Source of the DNA: Sphaerochaeta sp.
GTDB lineage: Bacteria; Spirochaetota; Spirochaetia; Sphaerochaetales; Sphaerochaetaceae
Reading direction: 5' to 3'
Length of the DNA: 62,251 nt
NCBI GenBank assembly: GCA_016342655.1
Contig: JAEINL010000014.1
Location: 1 to 62,251, forward strand
A program made the position numbers and the translations under genes. Under the pieces are notes generated by a model. It worked only from the letters and a program-made list of their open reading frames with translations, was not told the origin of the DNA and did not search any database. Each line of letters begins with the position of its first letter. Positions within the stretch are counted from its first letter, which is position 1. Shown here in pieces: positions 53,272 to 62,204 of the stretch.

Positions 53272-54312
53272 ATGGAGAATCACAGTATGGACAAACACAT
53301 TGTAACAACAGATGATGATCAGGCGATCCGTAAGGTCCTGCAGATATTGCTGAGAAAAGAAGGGTATCAGGTTACCGTCTGCTCAACAGGTGATGAGTTG
53401 CTTGCTATGCTTAAGGCCAGCGCAGCTACAGTGGACCTCGTGCTCTTGGACATAAAGATGCCAGGGCTCTCGGGCATGCAGGTCCTTGAGATTATCAGGC
53501 GCAACTATCCACGCATACCTGTCATAATGCTTACGGCATTCAATGACCTCGACACTGGTATGAAGGCGATTCGCCTAGGGGCAAGCGACTATCTGGCCAA
53601 GCCAGTCCATCGGGAGGTTCTGGTGGATTGTGTCAGCCGAGTGTTGGACGCCACGGCCCTCATACAGGATGAAGTGGCAGAAAAAGATCATTTCCTCGTC
53701 CATCAGAAAGAGTTGGAAGACAAACTGCAAAGTGCCCTTGGTGCTCTGAAGAGTACGACCCTTGCTACGCTTGAAGCGTTTACCGAGACAATTGAGCAGA
53801 AGGATCCCTACACCAAGGGGCATTGTAGCCGTGTACGAAACATTTCCCTTGCCATAGCTAGGGCCCTCAATTTTTCTAAGGAGAGCCTGCATACACTCGA
53901 GGGCGGTGCGTTGCTCCATGACATCGGAAAGATTGGAATTCCTGAAGAGATACTGAACAAGCCTTCTAAGCTGTCAGAAAGTGAGTATGCTCTCATACGC
54001 GAGCACCCGGTTGCTGGGGAGCGAATTGTCTCCCATATAGACATGTTCCAAGCCTACCGCCCCATCATCCGAAGCCACCATGAGCGTATGGATGGCAAGG
54101 GCTACCCTGATGGCCTGAAGGGAGATCAGATCCCCCTTGATGTGCGAATCGTATCGCTTGCGGATGCCTTTGACGCAATGACCACCAGCCGTGCCTACCG
54201 TTCGGCCCTACCCATTGAGATTGCTGTTGAGGAGCTGAAACTCTTCAGTGGTACCCAGTTTGATCCTGACCTGGTAAACCTCTTTATAGAAAAAGAGATA
54301 TTCCTGCTCTAG
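53272..54312 (+). CDS. Response regulator with HD-GYP domain
   Basis: A 346-aa protein. An N-terminal receiver has Asp in VDLVLLDIKMPG (near 63), then a coiled linker and an HD-GYP domain with LHDIGKIG (near 215) and HHERMDGKGYPDGL (near 268), all expected metal ligands being present. It should hydrolyse cyclic di-GMP when activated. The start is ATG 53272 (AGGA site) or ATG 53287; earlier codons overlap the methyltransferase gene. The partner kinase is probably the divergently transcribed kinase-GNAT protein. Confidence 0.92.
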   Translation: MENHSMDKHIVTTDDDQAIRKVLQILLRKEGYQVTVCSTGDELLAMLKASAATVDLVLLDIKMPGLSGMQVLEIIRRNYPRIPVIMLTAFNDLDTGMKAIRLGASDYLAKPVHREVLVDCVSRVLDATALIQDEVAEKDHFLVHQKELEDKLQSALGALKSTTLATLEAFTETIEQKDPYTKGHCSRVRNISLAIARALNFSKESLHTLEGGALLHDIGKIGIPEEILNKPSKLSESEYALIREHPVAGERIVSHIDMFQAYRPIIRSHHERMDGKGYPDGLKGDQIPLDVRIVSLADAFDAMTTSRAYRSALPIEIAVEELKLFSGTQFDPDLVNLFIEKEIFLL

Positions 54313-54408
54313 AAGGCCTCTTCAGGCTAAGCTGATACGTGTTGTTCCTCTTGCATTTTTCAATATGCCACAATATTCTGCATCTATGGGACAAGACGGA
54401 GGCTAAAG

Positions 54409-55890
54409 ATGAGGGCATATATGAGGACAGATTCTATGAAATGGAAAGCAATTGGTATACTGGGTCTTATGATCGCCCTGTTTCCAGGATGTGCTAGCAT
54501 GACAGAGGGCCGAATAGGTTCCCTTGACCAAAACGGAGTCCCCGCATTGATTGAAGAAGAAGCGTTGGACCTTAGCGGATATTGGCAAGGCTCACTAGCG
54601 ATAACCCCCACGAACTCGCTTGCAATTGGATTCACTATTACCCCTACTGGCGAAGGGATCTACGAGGCTATGTTGCAGATTCCAACACAAGGAGTCAAAA
54701 ATTTTGCCGTATCGTCAGTCCGGCAGGAAGAAGCCTCGCTTATCATAGAAATCGAACAGTTACAGGCCTCATACACAGGAACCTATGATTTTGAAGCACA
54801 ACAGATTGAAGGAACCTTTACCCAAATGGGACAGTCTCTGCCACTGGTTCTCACCCTGGGGGAACCAGTGGAGAATATCCGGCCTCAGGACCCCCAAAAG
54901 CCCTACCCGTACATTTCTGAGGATATTGTATTCACCCAAACACCCGAGGACTTCCTGCTTGCCGGGACCATCACGAGACCTGAAGGGAATGGCCCCTTCC
55001 CCGCAGTTATCTTGGTCAGTGGCTCTGGCTCCCAGAACCGGGACGAGGCACTGATGGGCCATAGGCCGTTTTTGGTCCTATCCGATGCCCTCACCCGATC
55101 AGGGATTGTGGTATTGCGGTATGATGACCGTGGATTTGGCGAATCAGGGGGTGATGCTAGTAATGCAACTACACTAGATCTAGCCGATGATGCCCAATCG
55201 GCTGTAAATCACCTGAAGACCTTGCCCTATGTGGATGCTGACAGCATTGGGTTAATCGGGCACAGCGAAGGAGCGATTATCGGACCGATCGTGGCACAAA
55301 GGGATAAGAGCTTGGCCTTTTTGGTGCTTATGGCCGGTTCAGGGGTAAACGGTATGGCAGTACTCGAGGACCAGACTGCAGCAATCCTTAGGGCCCAACA
55401 GGCTCCTGAACCGGTTATCGTCCAAACGGTCGAGACAAATTTGGCCGTCTACAACACAATCCTGGATGAAAGCCGAACGTTGGAGGAAAGGAAGGAATCC
55501 GTTTTGCAGACAATGGTGTCGTTTGGGTTTCCCCCTGATGCAGCAGAGGCACAGCTTTCCTTACTATTCTCCCCTTGGTACATGACGTTCCTTACCCTTG
55601 ATCCCGCCGACTACCTACAAGGGCTGGATATACCCGTAATGATTCTCAATGGCACCAAGGATACCCAGGTGTCTGCAACCCTTCATGTTCCGGCAATCGA
55701 GGCCGCACTGCTCTCTGGTGGAAACAATCGGTATACCACAAATGTCTATGAAGGTCTTAACCACCTGTTCCAACCGGCAAGTACCGGGGCTCCTAATGAG
55801 TATGCGTCTATTGAGATTACGATTGACCCGCAGGTATTGGAGGATATTTCCTCTTGGATTGTAAACATTGAGCAGAATTCCAGCTTGTAA
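54409..55890 (+). CDS. Alpha/beta-hydrolase lipoprotein
   Basis: A 493-aa exported hydrolase. ATG 54409 has CGGAGG six bases upstream. A signal sequence ends in the lipobox LFPGC (near 27). An N-terminal beta-rich domain (about 50-160) precedes the hydrolase fold with the nucleophile elbow GLIGHSEGAIIG, the acidic residue in NGTKDTQV and the late His in GLNHLFQP. It resembles the bacterial dienelactone-hydrolase-like lipoproteins with DUF3887-type fronts. Likely an esterase or peptidase at the envelope; the substrate is unknown. Confidence 0.82.
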   Translation: MRAYMRTDSMKWKAIGILGLMIALFPGCASMTEGRIGSLDQNGVPALIEEEALDLSGYWQGSLAITPTNSLAIGFTITPTGEGIYEAMLQIPTQGVKNFAVSSVRQEEASLIIEIEQLQASYTGTYDFEAQQIEGTFTQMGQSLPLVLTLGEPVENIRPQDPQKPYPYISEDIVFTQTPEDFLLAGTITRPEGNGPFPAVILVSGSGSQNRDEALMGHRPFLVLSDALTRSGIVVLRYDDRGFGESGGDASNATTLDLADDAQSAVNHLKTLPYVDADSIGLIGHSEGAIIGPIVAQRDKSLAFLVLMAGSGVNGMAVLEDQTAAILRAQQAPEPVIVQTVETNLAVYNTILDESRTLEERKESVLQTMVSFGFPPDAAEAQLSLLFSPWYMTFLTLDPADYLQGLDIPVMILNGTKDTQVSATLHVPAIEAALLSGGNNRYTTNVYEGLNHLFQPASTGAPNEYASIEITIDPQVLEDISSWIVNIEQNSSL

Positions 55891-55929
55891 AGTACCACGG
55901 TCAGTCTAGAATAGGTCCCATATGAGTTA

Positions 55930-55966
55930 TAAAATGCAATATATCTATTTGATATATTGCATTTTA
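55930..55966. terminator. Long A+T-rich hairpin after the hydrolase gene
   Basis: A 16-bp perfect stem (55930-55945 with 55951-55966) around TATTT. It lies 40 bp after the hydrolase stop and marks the transition to accessory DNA. It may terminate transcription from both sides, although the stem itself is A+T-rich. Confidence 0.5.
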
Positions 55967-56029
55967 CTATGCTACATGAATTTTCATTTTTTACTAAGAA
56001 CTCTTTGAATCAGAGGGGGGTACATTCCC

Positions 56030-56560
56030 CGCCCCTTGGGGCGTAAAGAGTATGTAGTGTATACTGGGTAGATGGACGAGCATGTATATAAAAGCCATAA
56101 CAAAACACTTTTGCTGTACCATATGGTATTTCCTGCAAAATACAGGAGAGAAGTATTTACGCCTGAAGTAGAAGAGACTCTGAAAGAAGTCTGCATTGGA
56201 ATAGAGAAACGATATGAGATACGATTTGTAGAGATAGGACTAGAGGAAAATCATGTGCACATGCTTGTGCAGGGAATTCCAACAATGCCTGTAACAAAGC
56301 TGGTAACTATAATTAAGAGTCTGACTGCCCGAGAGATTTTTAGAAGGCACCCGAAAATAAAGAAAGATGTATTGTGGGGTGGGAACTTATGGACAAGTGG
56401 ATAGTATGCAAATACCGTAGGGCTGTATGCCAGTAAAGATACAATCAAGAAGTATATTCAGAACCAAGGCAACCCCAATGAGTATGAAAAGATTTATGAA
56501 GGACAGATCGAATTGGATTTATGGCCTTGATACCCCGCTGCTTGCGGCGGGGAGGCTTCA
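56030..56560 (+). mobile_element. IS200/IS605-type element, decayed
   Basis: The transposase frame is flanked by short subterminal hairpins: CGCCCC-TT-GGGGCG at 56030-56043 on the left and CCCCGC...GCGGGG at 56533-56552 on the right. IS200/IS605 elements end in such imperfect palindromes, recognised by the HUH transposase, and make no target duplication. The exact ends cannot be set from one copy. Confidence 0.65.
56072..56529 (+). pseudogene. tnpA: IS200-type TnpA transposase with internal stop
   Basis: A Y1 HUH transposase. ATG 56072, with HMVFPAKYRREVF and the HUH pair in ENHVHMLVQG. The frame stops at TAG 56402 after WGGNLWTSG, exactly before the part holding the catalytic Tyr. Homology continues in frame (YANTVGLYASKDTIKKYIQ) to a natural-looking stop at 56529. 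Without read-through the protein lacks its active-site Tyr, so the element is probably inactive, unless mobilised in trans. Confidence 0.75.
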
Positions 56561-57045
56561 TTCCCTATATTGCGCCTTTGGAGATTTGCCTATTTCTTCT
56601 TTTCATCATGTTTCCTAGATTTGTAACCAAGGTCCTCCTTAAGGTAATTGAATTTTCCCTGAGAAGATAAATACATCTTACTGTTCCAACAGAATGTATT
56701 GCCAGTGAGGCAGAGTAGGATTACTAGAGCATTTCTTAAATAGGTGATGTAAAAATATAGAAATTTAAATGCTTGTGTTATTCATTTGTCATTTATGGTA
56801 AAATAAAAGCATTAACACCCTTAGACATAGAGGTAAGAGTTTGAAGCACCCTTGCTTGATTAAAAATAATGATGTTAAAGAGTTTTAGAATTGAAAGATG
56901 CGTAATCCCCCCATGTAAGAAGATTCTAATAAACGTAGGCTTTTGGATTATTTGCTCAGAGAATAGTAAAAGAGCTTTTTGTATGTGATTTAGCAAGATT
57001 GATAACAAATGGGGTGCATGAATCAGATAGAGGAGGATTTTACAC
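56561..57045. other. A+T-rich intergenic region
   Basis: About 485 bp between the IS200-type element and the AAA ATPase gene. It is strongly A+T-rich with no convincing ORF. TAAAAT-like -10 boxes are present near 56796 but no good -35 partner was found. A strong AGAGGAGG ribosome site lies just before 57046. This may be the promoter region of the ATPase/TOPRIM pair. Confidence 0.4.
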
Positions 57046-58173
57046 ATGGAAAAATATATATCAGAATTGAACATTGCTACCTATAGGGGAATCAAGGAGC
57101 TATCGATAGAAAATCTTGGTATGGTAAATGTATTGCTCGGAGATAACAATACGGGGAAAACCAGCGTTCTCGAAGCAATCCAGATACTGTGCAATCCTTG
57201 CGAATACAATCTAATCCGAGTTGCAAGGCAACGTGATAAATATCGTACTTCCTTAAGGATGGGAATCAATACATTTGAGTCTTTTCGCTACTTGTTTGAC
57301 AATTCACCACAAACAGAAAACTCCAACAAATTAGAATTTTCCATTTCCGGGATACTCGAGGGCGGGAAGCAAGTAGTATCGGTTACTGGCGAAATATCTA
57401 CTCGCTTGATCGATTCAAAGGACCCTGAGATGAAATATTTGCTTCGCCAAAAAACAGATCAAACCCTTATTGAAAATCATATTGAGATACCTGAGTTTAT
57501 TGGGGAAATTTCTGCAACTTACACTGGGGATAGACAACCGGAACTCTTCCCTGAGAAAATAACCAAAATAGGGGTAAGCGAAGTTTCTCGAATTTTCCAA
57601 GGCAATAAGGAAAGACCTCTCGTGAAGGTAAAAAGCCTTCAGGTTATGGATCACATCATAGACAACTCGTTTGAAGAGATAATCAAGAGACCGCAAAACA
57701 AAGAACAGGCTGTTTTGCTTCTCCGTGAATTTGACGAAAATATCACTGATATCAGGTATATAAACAACGAGGGAAGATTTTTCCCTGTCGTTGAAAAAAA
57801 CAATTCGGAATATTTACCCCTTTCAATGTATGGAGACGGAATGAAAAAAGCCCTGAGCATGGCAAATGCCATCATGTCATGCCAATCTGGGGTGGTATTG
57901 ATTGATGAATTTGAGACAGCGCTCCACACTACTTCTATGAGTAAGGTATTCAAGTTTATCATGACCGTTTCTAAAAAATTCAATGTCCAGTTATTTTTAA
58001 CAACACATAGTCTAGAGGCTGTCGACAAGCTTTTGAATTGTTCTGCCGAAGATATTGATTCCATTAGGGTAATTCGCTTGAAAAAGAAAGGCAATAAAAC
58101 CTTGTCCAGCGTAATAACTGGCAGCGAAGCTCTTGAAGAAAGAAATAACTACAATCTGGAGCTGAGAGTATGA
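57046..58173 (+). CDS. AAA ATPase, OLD-like (SMC/ABC-type head)
   Basis: A 375-aa ATPase of the AAA_15/AAA_21 kind found in OLD-family and related anti-phage systems. The N-terminus is LNIATYRGIKELSIENLG, Walker A is GDNNTGKTS (near 32-40), a signature-like loop is LPLSMYGDGMKKAL (near 265), Walker B is VVLIDEFETALH (near 283) and a D/H-loop is LFLTTHSLEAV. There is no nuclease domain; the overlapping downstream gene supplies a TOPRIM-like one. AGAGGAGG lies before the ATG. The gene itself is intact, but its partner is disrupted, so the module is probably not functional as it stands. Confidence 0.85.
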   Translation: MEKYISELNIATYRGIKELSIENLGMVNVLLGDNNTGKTSVLEAIQILCNPCEYNLIRVARQRDKYRTSLRMGINTFESFRYLFDNSPQTENSNKLEFSISGILEGGKQVVSVTGEISTRLIDSKDPEMKYLLRQKTDQTLIENHIEIPEFIGEISATYTGDRQPELFPEKITKIGVSEVSRIFQGNKERPLVKVKSLQVMDHIIDNSFEEIIKRPQNKEQAVLLLREFDENITDIRYINNEGRFFPVVEKNNSEYLPLSMYGDGMKKALSMANAIMSCQSGVVLIDEFETALHTTSMSKVFKFIMTVSKKFNVQLFLTTHSLEAVDKLLNCSAEDIDSIRVIRLKKKGNKTLSSVITGSEALEERNNYNLELRV

Positions 58174-58526
58174 ATGGTATTATACTGTGTGAAGGTTTTG
58201 ATGACGTACTTTTACTTGGGTATTATCTGTATTAATCAAGTAATAGTGTACAGTGGAAATATGAAAAGAATGAAAAGATTTCGGATAAATTTGATTTCCC
58301 AAAAATAAACCCCAGAAACGAAAAAAGAGAATTGTATCAGAGAGATGATGACCATATAGCCATCTGGTGTGTCGGTGGAAAAGATAATTTTGGTCCAGCG
58401 ATTAAGTTTATCCATACAGTCAATACTCACTTTCCGAAATCTGGATTCCAAAAAGTGGCAATTGTTTCGGATAGAGACCTGAATGATATAGAATCCTGTC
58501 TCCAGAAGCTTAATACCCTATTTTCA
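58170..58526 (+). pseudogene. TOPRIM/DUF3226-like gene, 5' part, stop-interrupted
   Basis: ATG 58170 overlaps the ATPase stop. The protein begins MNGIILCEGFDDVLLLGYYL (TOPRIM-type Glu) but meets TAA after 22 codons. In the same frame it continues for about 95 codons, containing VAIVSDRDLNDIES (the TOPRIM Asp-x-Asp pair), until the RIT element begins. The stop could be a recent point mutation. In the intact state it would be the nuclease-like partner of the ATPase. The 3' part lies beyond the RIT element at 61931. Confidence 0.7.
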
Positions 58527-58614
58527 GATTTCAACGATAAATTAGTTTTGCCGAGACTTTTCGGTAACCTTTCTGTTGCCTAGAATTACCAATCACGAAT
58601 CGGCAAAATCTTTT
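58527..58614 (+). repeat. Left terminal inverted repeat of the RIT element
   Basis: Matches the reverse complement of 61843-61930 with one difference (TAGAATTACC against TAGAGTTACC). It contains the sub-palindromic blocks TTTTGCCGAGACTTTTCGG and GAATCGGCAAAATC. It ends four bases from the stop of the third recombinase gene. Confidence 0.9.
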
Positions 58615-58617
58615 GGC

Positions 58618-59637
58618 CTATAGTCCCATCAGGCGCTTGAGGATCTGAGGGTCCTCCCAATCTTTGCTTGCCCCAACCACGTTAGGATTCGCTTTCTCCA
58701 CTGCCGCGGTGATCATGGCAAGATTGGCCGTGGCGTAATGGGATATGGTTGAAGAGTCAGCATGACCGAGAAATTTTGCCACATGCTCCAAAGGCATCCC
58801 ATTCATGTACAGGTGCATGGCACGGGTCGTCCTCATCAGATGTGGGTGTATTCCAGGTAAAATCTCGATACATTTCTTTTTTGCCTCTTCCCCATGCTTC
58901 TTGAGCAATACGGCAATGGCATCTGTAGACAACTTCGAAGGCCCATTTCGCTTCATGGCATAAAACAACGGCCTTTTGGGATCCTTCGTAGCATGAAACA
59001 TGTGGATATAGGCATTGAGATGGGCTACAGTCTTTTCCATCAAGGGCATCAGCCTGGTCTTGTTCCCCTTGCCCGTAAGCACTACATAGCATGGGGAGAC
59101 TTCCAGATGGAGGTCTCCAAGCTGCACATCAACCAATTCCTGTACACGGCATGCCGTATCATACAGGAAGATCATTGTCATGCTGTCCCTTCTTCCCCGT
59201 CGTGTATTGGGATCTGGAACCGACAACAAAGTCTTGAGAGCCTTCTCTGAAAGGTATTGCACTGGCTTTTGCTCTTCCCTGGCTTTTGGTATGTTCCTGA
59301 TGGATTGGTAGGTGGCATAGAGGGGTACATACTCATCAGCACAATACCGCAGGAAGCTTTTCAGAATTGAGAGCCTGAGGTTGCACGTAGTGTCCGCAAG
59401 CTCTTCTACCAGATGCATGTGTGCCAGGAACTCCTTGACATTATCCCTGGTGAAATGATCCAACGAAAGGAGTGAGACCTCAACTTTCCGTTGATTGGAC
59501 ATATATGATACAAACGAGTACATCCCATACCGGTAGGTCTCAATTGTCCCTTTGCTCATTCTCCTGACATCCTTCATATAGACATCAAAGTAATCCGTTA
59601 CAAGACGCCACAAGTCAGCCTTTTTAGTCTTAGCCAT
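58618..59637 (-). CDS. Tyrosine recombinase, third gene of the RIT trio
   Basis: A 339-aa site-specific recombinase. An N-terminal SAM-like arm-binding domain spans about 10-125. Catalytic residues are Arg in TACRVQELVDVQLGD, Lys in LTGKGNKTRLMPL, HPHLMRTTRAMHLY, GHADSSTISHYA and Tyr in the last. It overlaps the second recombinase by 8 bp. XerD-like in general pattern, and the most canonical of the three. Confidence 0.9.
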   Translation of the reverse strand: MAKTKKADLWRLVTDYFDVYMKDVRRMSKGTIETYRYGMYSFVSYMSNQRKVEVSLLSLDHFTRDNVKEFLAHMHLVEELADTTCNLRLSILKSFLRYCADEYVPLYATYQSIRNIPKAREEQKPVQYLSEKALKTLLSVPDPNTRRGRRDSMTMIFLYDTACRVQELVDVQLGDLHLEVSPCYVVLTGKGNKTRLMPLMEKTVAHLNAYIHMFHATKDPKRPLFYAMKRNGPSKLSTDAIAVLLKKHGEEAKKKCIEILPGIHPHLMRTTRAMHLYMNGMPLEHVAKFLGHADSSTISHYATANLAMITAAVEKANPNVVGASKDWEDPQILKRLMGL

Positions 59638-60592
59638 GGCTCACCTCCGGCAGGTTGTCCCCAAGCTTCCCATAGAGGCGCTCAAAGACAGGAAAGAATT
59701 CAGGGACCCAATGCAGGTAGTACTCGGTGTCTTCAATGCAAGAATGACCAAGATACAGCCTGAGATAAGGCAGCAGAGCATACACATCCTTTCCATCCTC
59801 AATCCATCTGTTGATGTTTCTGAATACAAAATGATGCCTCAGGTCATACAGCCTGGCATTGTTTCCATTGGAGGATTGCCCTATGCCGGCATCCTTTAGG
59901 ATATGTTTGAATGCGATTGAAGACGAGGTGCATTTGTAACAATCATTGACTTTTGTAGGAAAGAAATATTTCCTTTCTGGCAAGCGCTTCTGCATGATGA
60001 GGTCATATTGCTTCAATTCCAGTAGCAACAGCTTTCCAATTGGCAACCTCCTGTCCCTTGATGTCTTTGTTCCCTTGATATCTAGCCATCCAAGTTCCAG
60101 GTCTACATCCCCAACCAGAAGAGTCCTCGCTTCTCCCGGCCTGAGCCCGCAGCAATGGATGGTTGAAAATAGTTGTGGCAGCACATACTGTCTGCTCATT
60201 GCACCGGAAACCGGGTGAAGAGACCCCATTACCTCATCAGAGAAGAGTTTTCTTAGATCATCCTCAGTAAAGAAATAGGGGACATACCCAGGAGCTTTTG
60301 GGCAAATGCCATAGGGAAGGACGTATTGGTCGCTTTCCCCGATTGATTGCAGGTATTTTCCCAGATGTCGTACCAACTGGATCCTAACGACCTGGCGCTG
60401 GACGGACTCCTCATCCAACCTGCATATCCACCCGGAGAGCCTCTCCTTGGTAAGCAATGGGGGATACTGATGTGAATCCCAATAAGTGTCGAACATCTTT
60501 GTATAGAACAGCAAGGAGTCAGACTTGTGGGTAATCTTATAATGCTCATCAAACCTTTCGATTCTTGAAGATAGGTTGCTGATATAGCTCAT
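59630..60592 (-). CDS. Tyrosine recombinase, second gene of the RIT trio
   Basis: A 320-aa recombinase. I start at ATG 60592, overlapping the first gene's TGA and preceded by AAGGAGG. Catalytic elements are Arg in CCGLRPGEARTLL, Lys in IKGTKTSRDRRLPI, RLYDLRHHFVFR and LYLGHSCIEDTEYYLH with the Tyr. Full catalytic set retained. Confidence 0.88.
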   Translation of the reverse strand: MSYISNLSSRIERFDEHYKITHKSDSLLFYTKMFDTYWDSHQYPPLLTKERLSGWICRLDEESVQRQVVRIQLVRHLGKYLQSIGESDQYVLPYGICPKAPGYVPYFFTEDDLRKLFSDEVMGSLHPVSGAMSRQYVLPQLFSTIHCCGLRPGEARTLLVGDVDLELGWLDIKGTKTSRDRRLPIGKLLLLELKQYDLIMQKRLPERKYFFPTKVNDCYKCTSSSIAFKHILKDAGIGQSSNGNNARLYDLRHHFVFRNINRWIEDGKDVYALLPYLRLYLGHSCIEDTEYYLHWVPEFFPVFERLYGKLGDNLPEVSHG

Positions 60593-61788
60593 AGTATTGC
60601 CTCCTTGTAGTAAGGAGTGAGGCAACAAGGTCTGAGAGTTTCATATTCTACGGTAGCATAGATAGTGGTCGAATCCATGTCCTTATGGCCGAGCATGTTG
60701 CTGATGGTTCCCAAAGGCACCAAACTCAGCAGCTGTTTCGATGCTGCATGATGTCTCAAGAGATGAGATCCTTTTCGTTTGGAATCCCGAATCCCAAGTT
60801 GGGCAAACACCTTTTCTATGATCTTATAGATTGCAGTATGCCCTTTCAGTTGGGGGTGTGGTGTACGAAGCGATAGAAATACATACCGGAGATTGCTTTC
60901 AGGTCGTTCCCCCAGCAGGTATTGCTGCATGCAGTTGCCTATGGCAGGCAAGAGAGGGAGGACCAACAGGTTCAGGGTCTTTGACTGAGCCAATGACAAG
61001 GTCCCCTTGACCCAGTCTATATTTTCCAGCCTCAAATTTATGATATCAATGGCCCTGACTCCCAAATAGTAGGCTAAGGCTAGAATTGTCTTGTCCCTCC
61101 AAGAACCATCCCCATTGTCAATAAAGTTTGCAATGGCAGCATCCTCCTCAGCCTCAAGCATGGGGATGATGGGTATAAGCCGTGGACAATTTATTGGGAT
61201 TGCCAGAAGTGTTATCTTTTCATATCCCAGATAACAAAGGAGCTTTCGCATAGCGGAGGCGGCAACCCGAATACTGGTGGATGCCCAGGTGCCGCTTCTC
61301 AGCGCTTCAAAGAAAGTCACCACCAGTGAGCTGTTGACATCCAAGATGTCATGTATTCCATTGGACTCCAAATGATTGAGAAACTGTGTCGTTACGTTCC
61401 TGTAGCTATCAATGGTATAGACTGACAACCCGTCTGATTGCAAATATGCCAGATACTGGTCAAGCACGGGAATGAAGGTATCTTGACTAAGAGATATCTT
61501 GAGAGGGGTATTGTATAGATACCCTTCGTAGACTATCCCAGTTTCCAAGTAACACAGCATGCGGGAATAGGTAGGGTATGCAATAATACCCGTTTTTCCC
61601 TGCCTGATGAGTTCATTTGCCTGATATCTGACAGCTTCAAGCAACTCCACCCCTGTTTCAAGCGGTTGTTGCAACTCCTTCTCTACCCTCAGGTAGCAAA
61701 GTTCATATAATCGCAAGGTGGCTTTGCTAAGATAACGGGTTTCGTCATAGTCCTGCAAAACTTTCAAAACTGCTGACAATTGTTCCAT
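60589..61788 (-). CDS. Tyrosine recombinase, first gene of the RIT trio
   Basis: A 399-aa recombinase. ATG 61788 has AAAGGAG eight bases before it; a longer frame reaches TTG 61881 inside the terminal repeat and is less likely. Catalytic elements are Arg in YYLGVRAIDIINLRL, SHLLRHHAASKQLL and NMLGHKDMDSTTIYAT. It is the longest of the three, with an extended N-terminal DNA-binding region, as is usual for the lead gene in these trios. Confidence 0.88.
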   Translation of the reverse strand: MEQLSAVLKVLQDYDETRYLSKATLRLYELCYLRVEKELQQPLETGVELLEAVRYQANELIRQGKTGIIAYPTYSRMLCYLETGIVYEGYLYNTPLKISLSQDTFIPVLDQYLAYLQSDGLSVYTIDSYRNVTTQFLNHLESNGIHDILDVNSSLVVTFFEALRSGTWASTSIRVAASAMRKLLCYLGYEKITLLAIPINCPRLIPIIPMLEAEEDAAIANFIDNGDGSWRDKTILALAYYLGVRAIDIINLRLENIDWVKGTLSLAQSKTLNLLVLPLLPAIGNCMQQYLLGERPESNLRYVFLSLRTPHPQLKGHTAIYKIIEKVFAQLGIRDSKRKGSHLLRHHAASKQLLSLVPLGTISNMLGHKDMDSTTIYATVEYETLRPCCLTPYYKEAIL

Positions 61789-61842
61789 ACTGTAATCTCC
61801 TTTTGGTAGATACAGTATGTAGCCGTTTTTGATATTGGCGTG

Positions 61843-61930
61843 AAAAGATTTTGCCGATTCGTGATTGGTAACTCTAGGCAACAGAAAGGTTACCGAAAAG
61901 TCTCGGCAAAACTAATTTATCGTTGAAATC
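61843..61930 (-). repeat. Right terminal inverted repeat of the RIT element
   Basis: Inverted copy of 58527-58614. The leader of the first recombinase gene begins immediately inside it, so the repeat may also carry the promoter region and be bound by the recombinases. Confidence 0.9.
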
Positions 61931-62204
61931 CAGATTTTGCCGAATTCGGCAAAATACGGATAATGGTTGGTCTATTTTCTTGGAAAATAACAAAGAACAA
62001 AACCATGAGTATGAAGTTGAAGAAGAGCTGTATGAGGTAGTTATTGCCCCGATTATCATTCCTTTTGAGGAACCCGGATCCATCGAGACAATATTGATCA
62101 ATGCTATCAGGGAAACGGGGATTGAGGAACAATATATTACAACCCAAGCAAAGGAATATATCAATACATTTGTTCTCAAGAGTGGGCAGTTCTCTCGGAT
62201 TTAA
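61931..62204 (+). pseudogene. TOPRIM/DUF3226-like gene, 3' part after the RIT insertion
   Basis: An open frame reading DNGWSIFLENNKEQ, then EVEEELYEVVIAPIIIPFEE, to a TAA at 62204 (final residues SGQFSRI). It resembles the C-terminal half of DUF3226 proteins and lies on the same strand as the 5' part. Simple removal of the RIT element with one CAGATT copy does not join the frames exactly, so a frameshift or a lost segment must also be assumed. 62205-62251 shows nothing I can assign. Confidence 0.6.

Larger units (their letters stand above)
58527..61930 (-). mobile_element. RIT element (recombinase in trio)
   Basis: A 3.4-kb element with three overlapping tyrosine-recombinase genes on one strand between terminal inverted repeats of about 88 bp (58527-58614 and 61843-61930, one mismatch). 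This is the layout described for RIT elements. A 6-bp sequence CAGATT occurs at both outer edges (58525-58530 and 61931-61936) and may be the crossover core. It is inserted in a TOPRIM-like gene. All three recombinases are uninterrupted, so the element may be active. Confidence 0.88.

Noticed and set aside
58525..61936. Clean 6-bp target duplication (CAGATT) of the RIT element
   Set aside because: The hexamer is at both edges, but removing the element with one copy does not restore a single reading frame of the TOPRIM gene; it is kept only as a possible crossover core.
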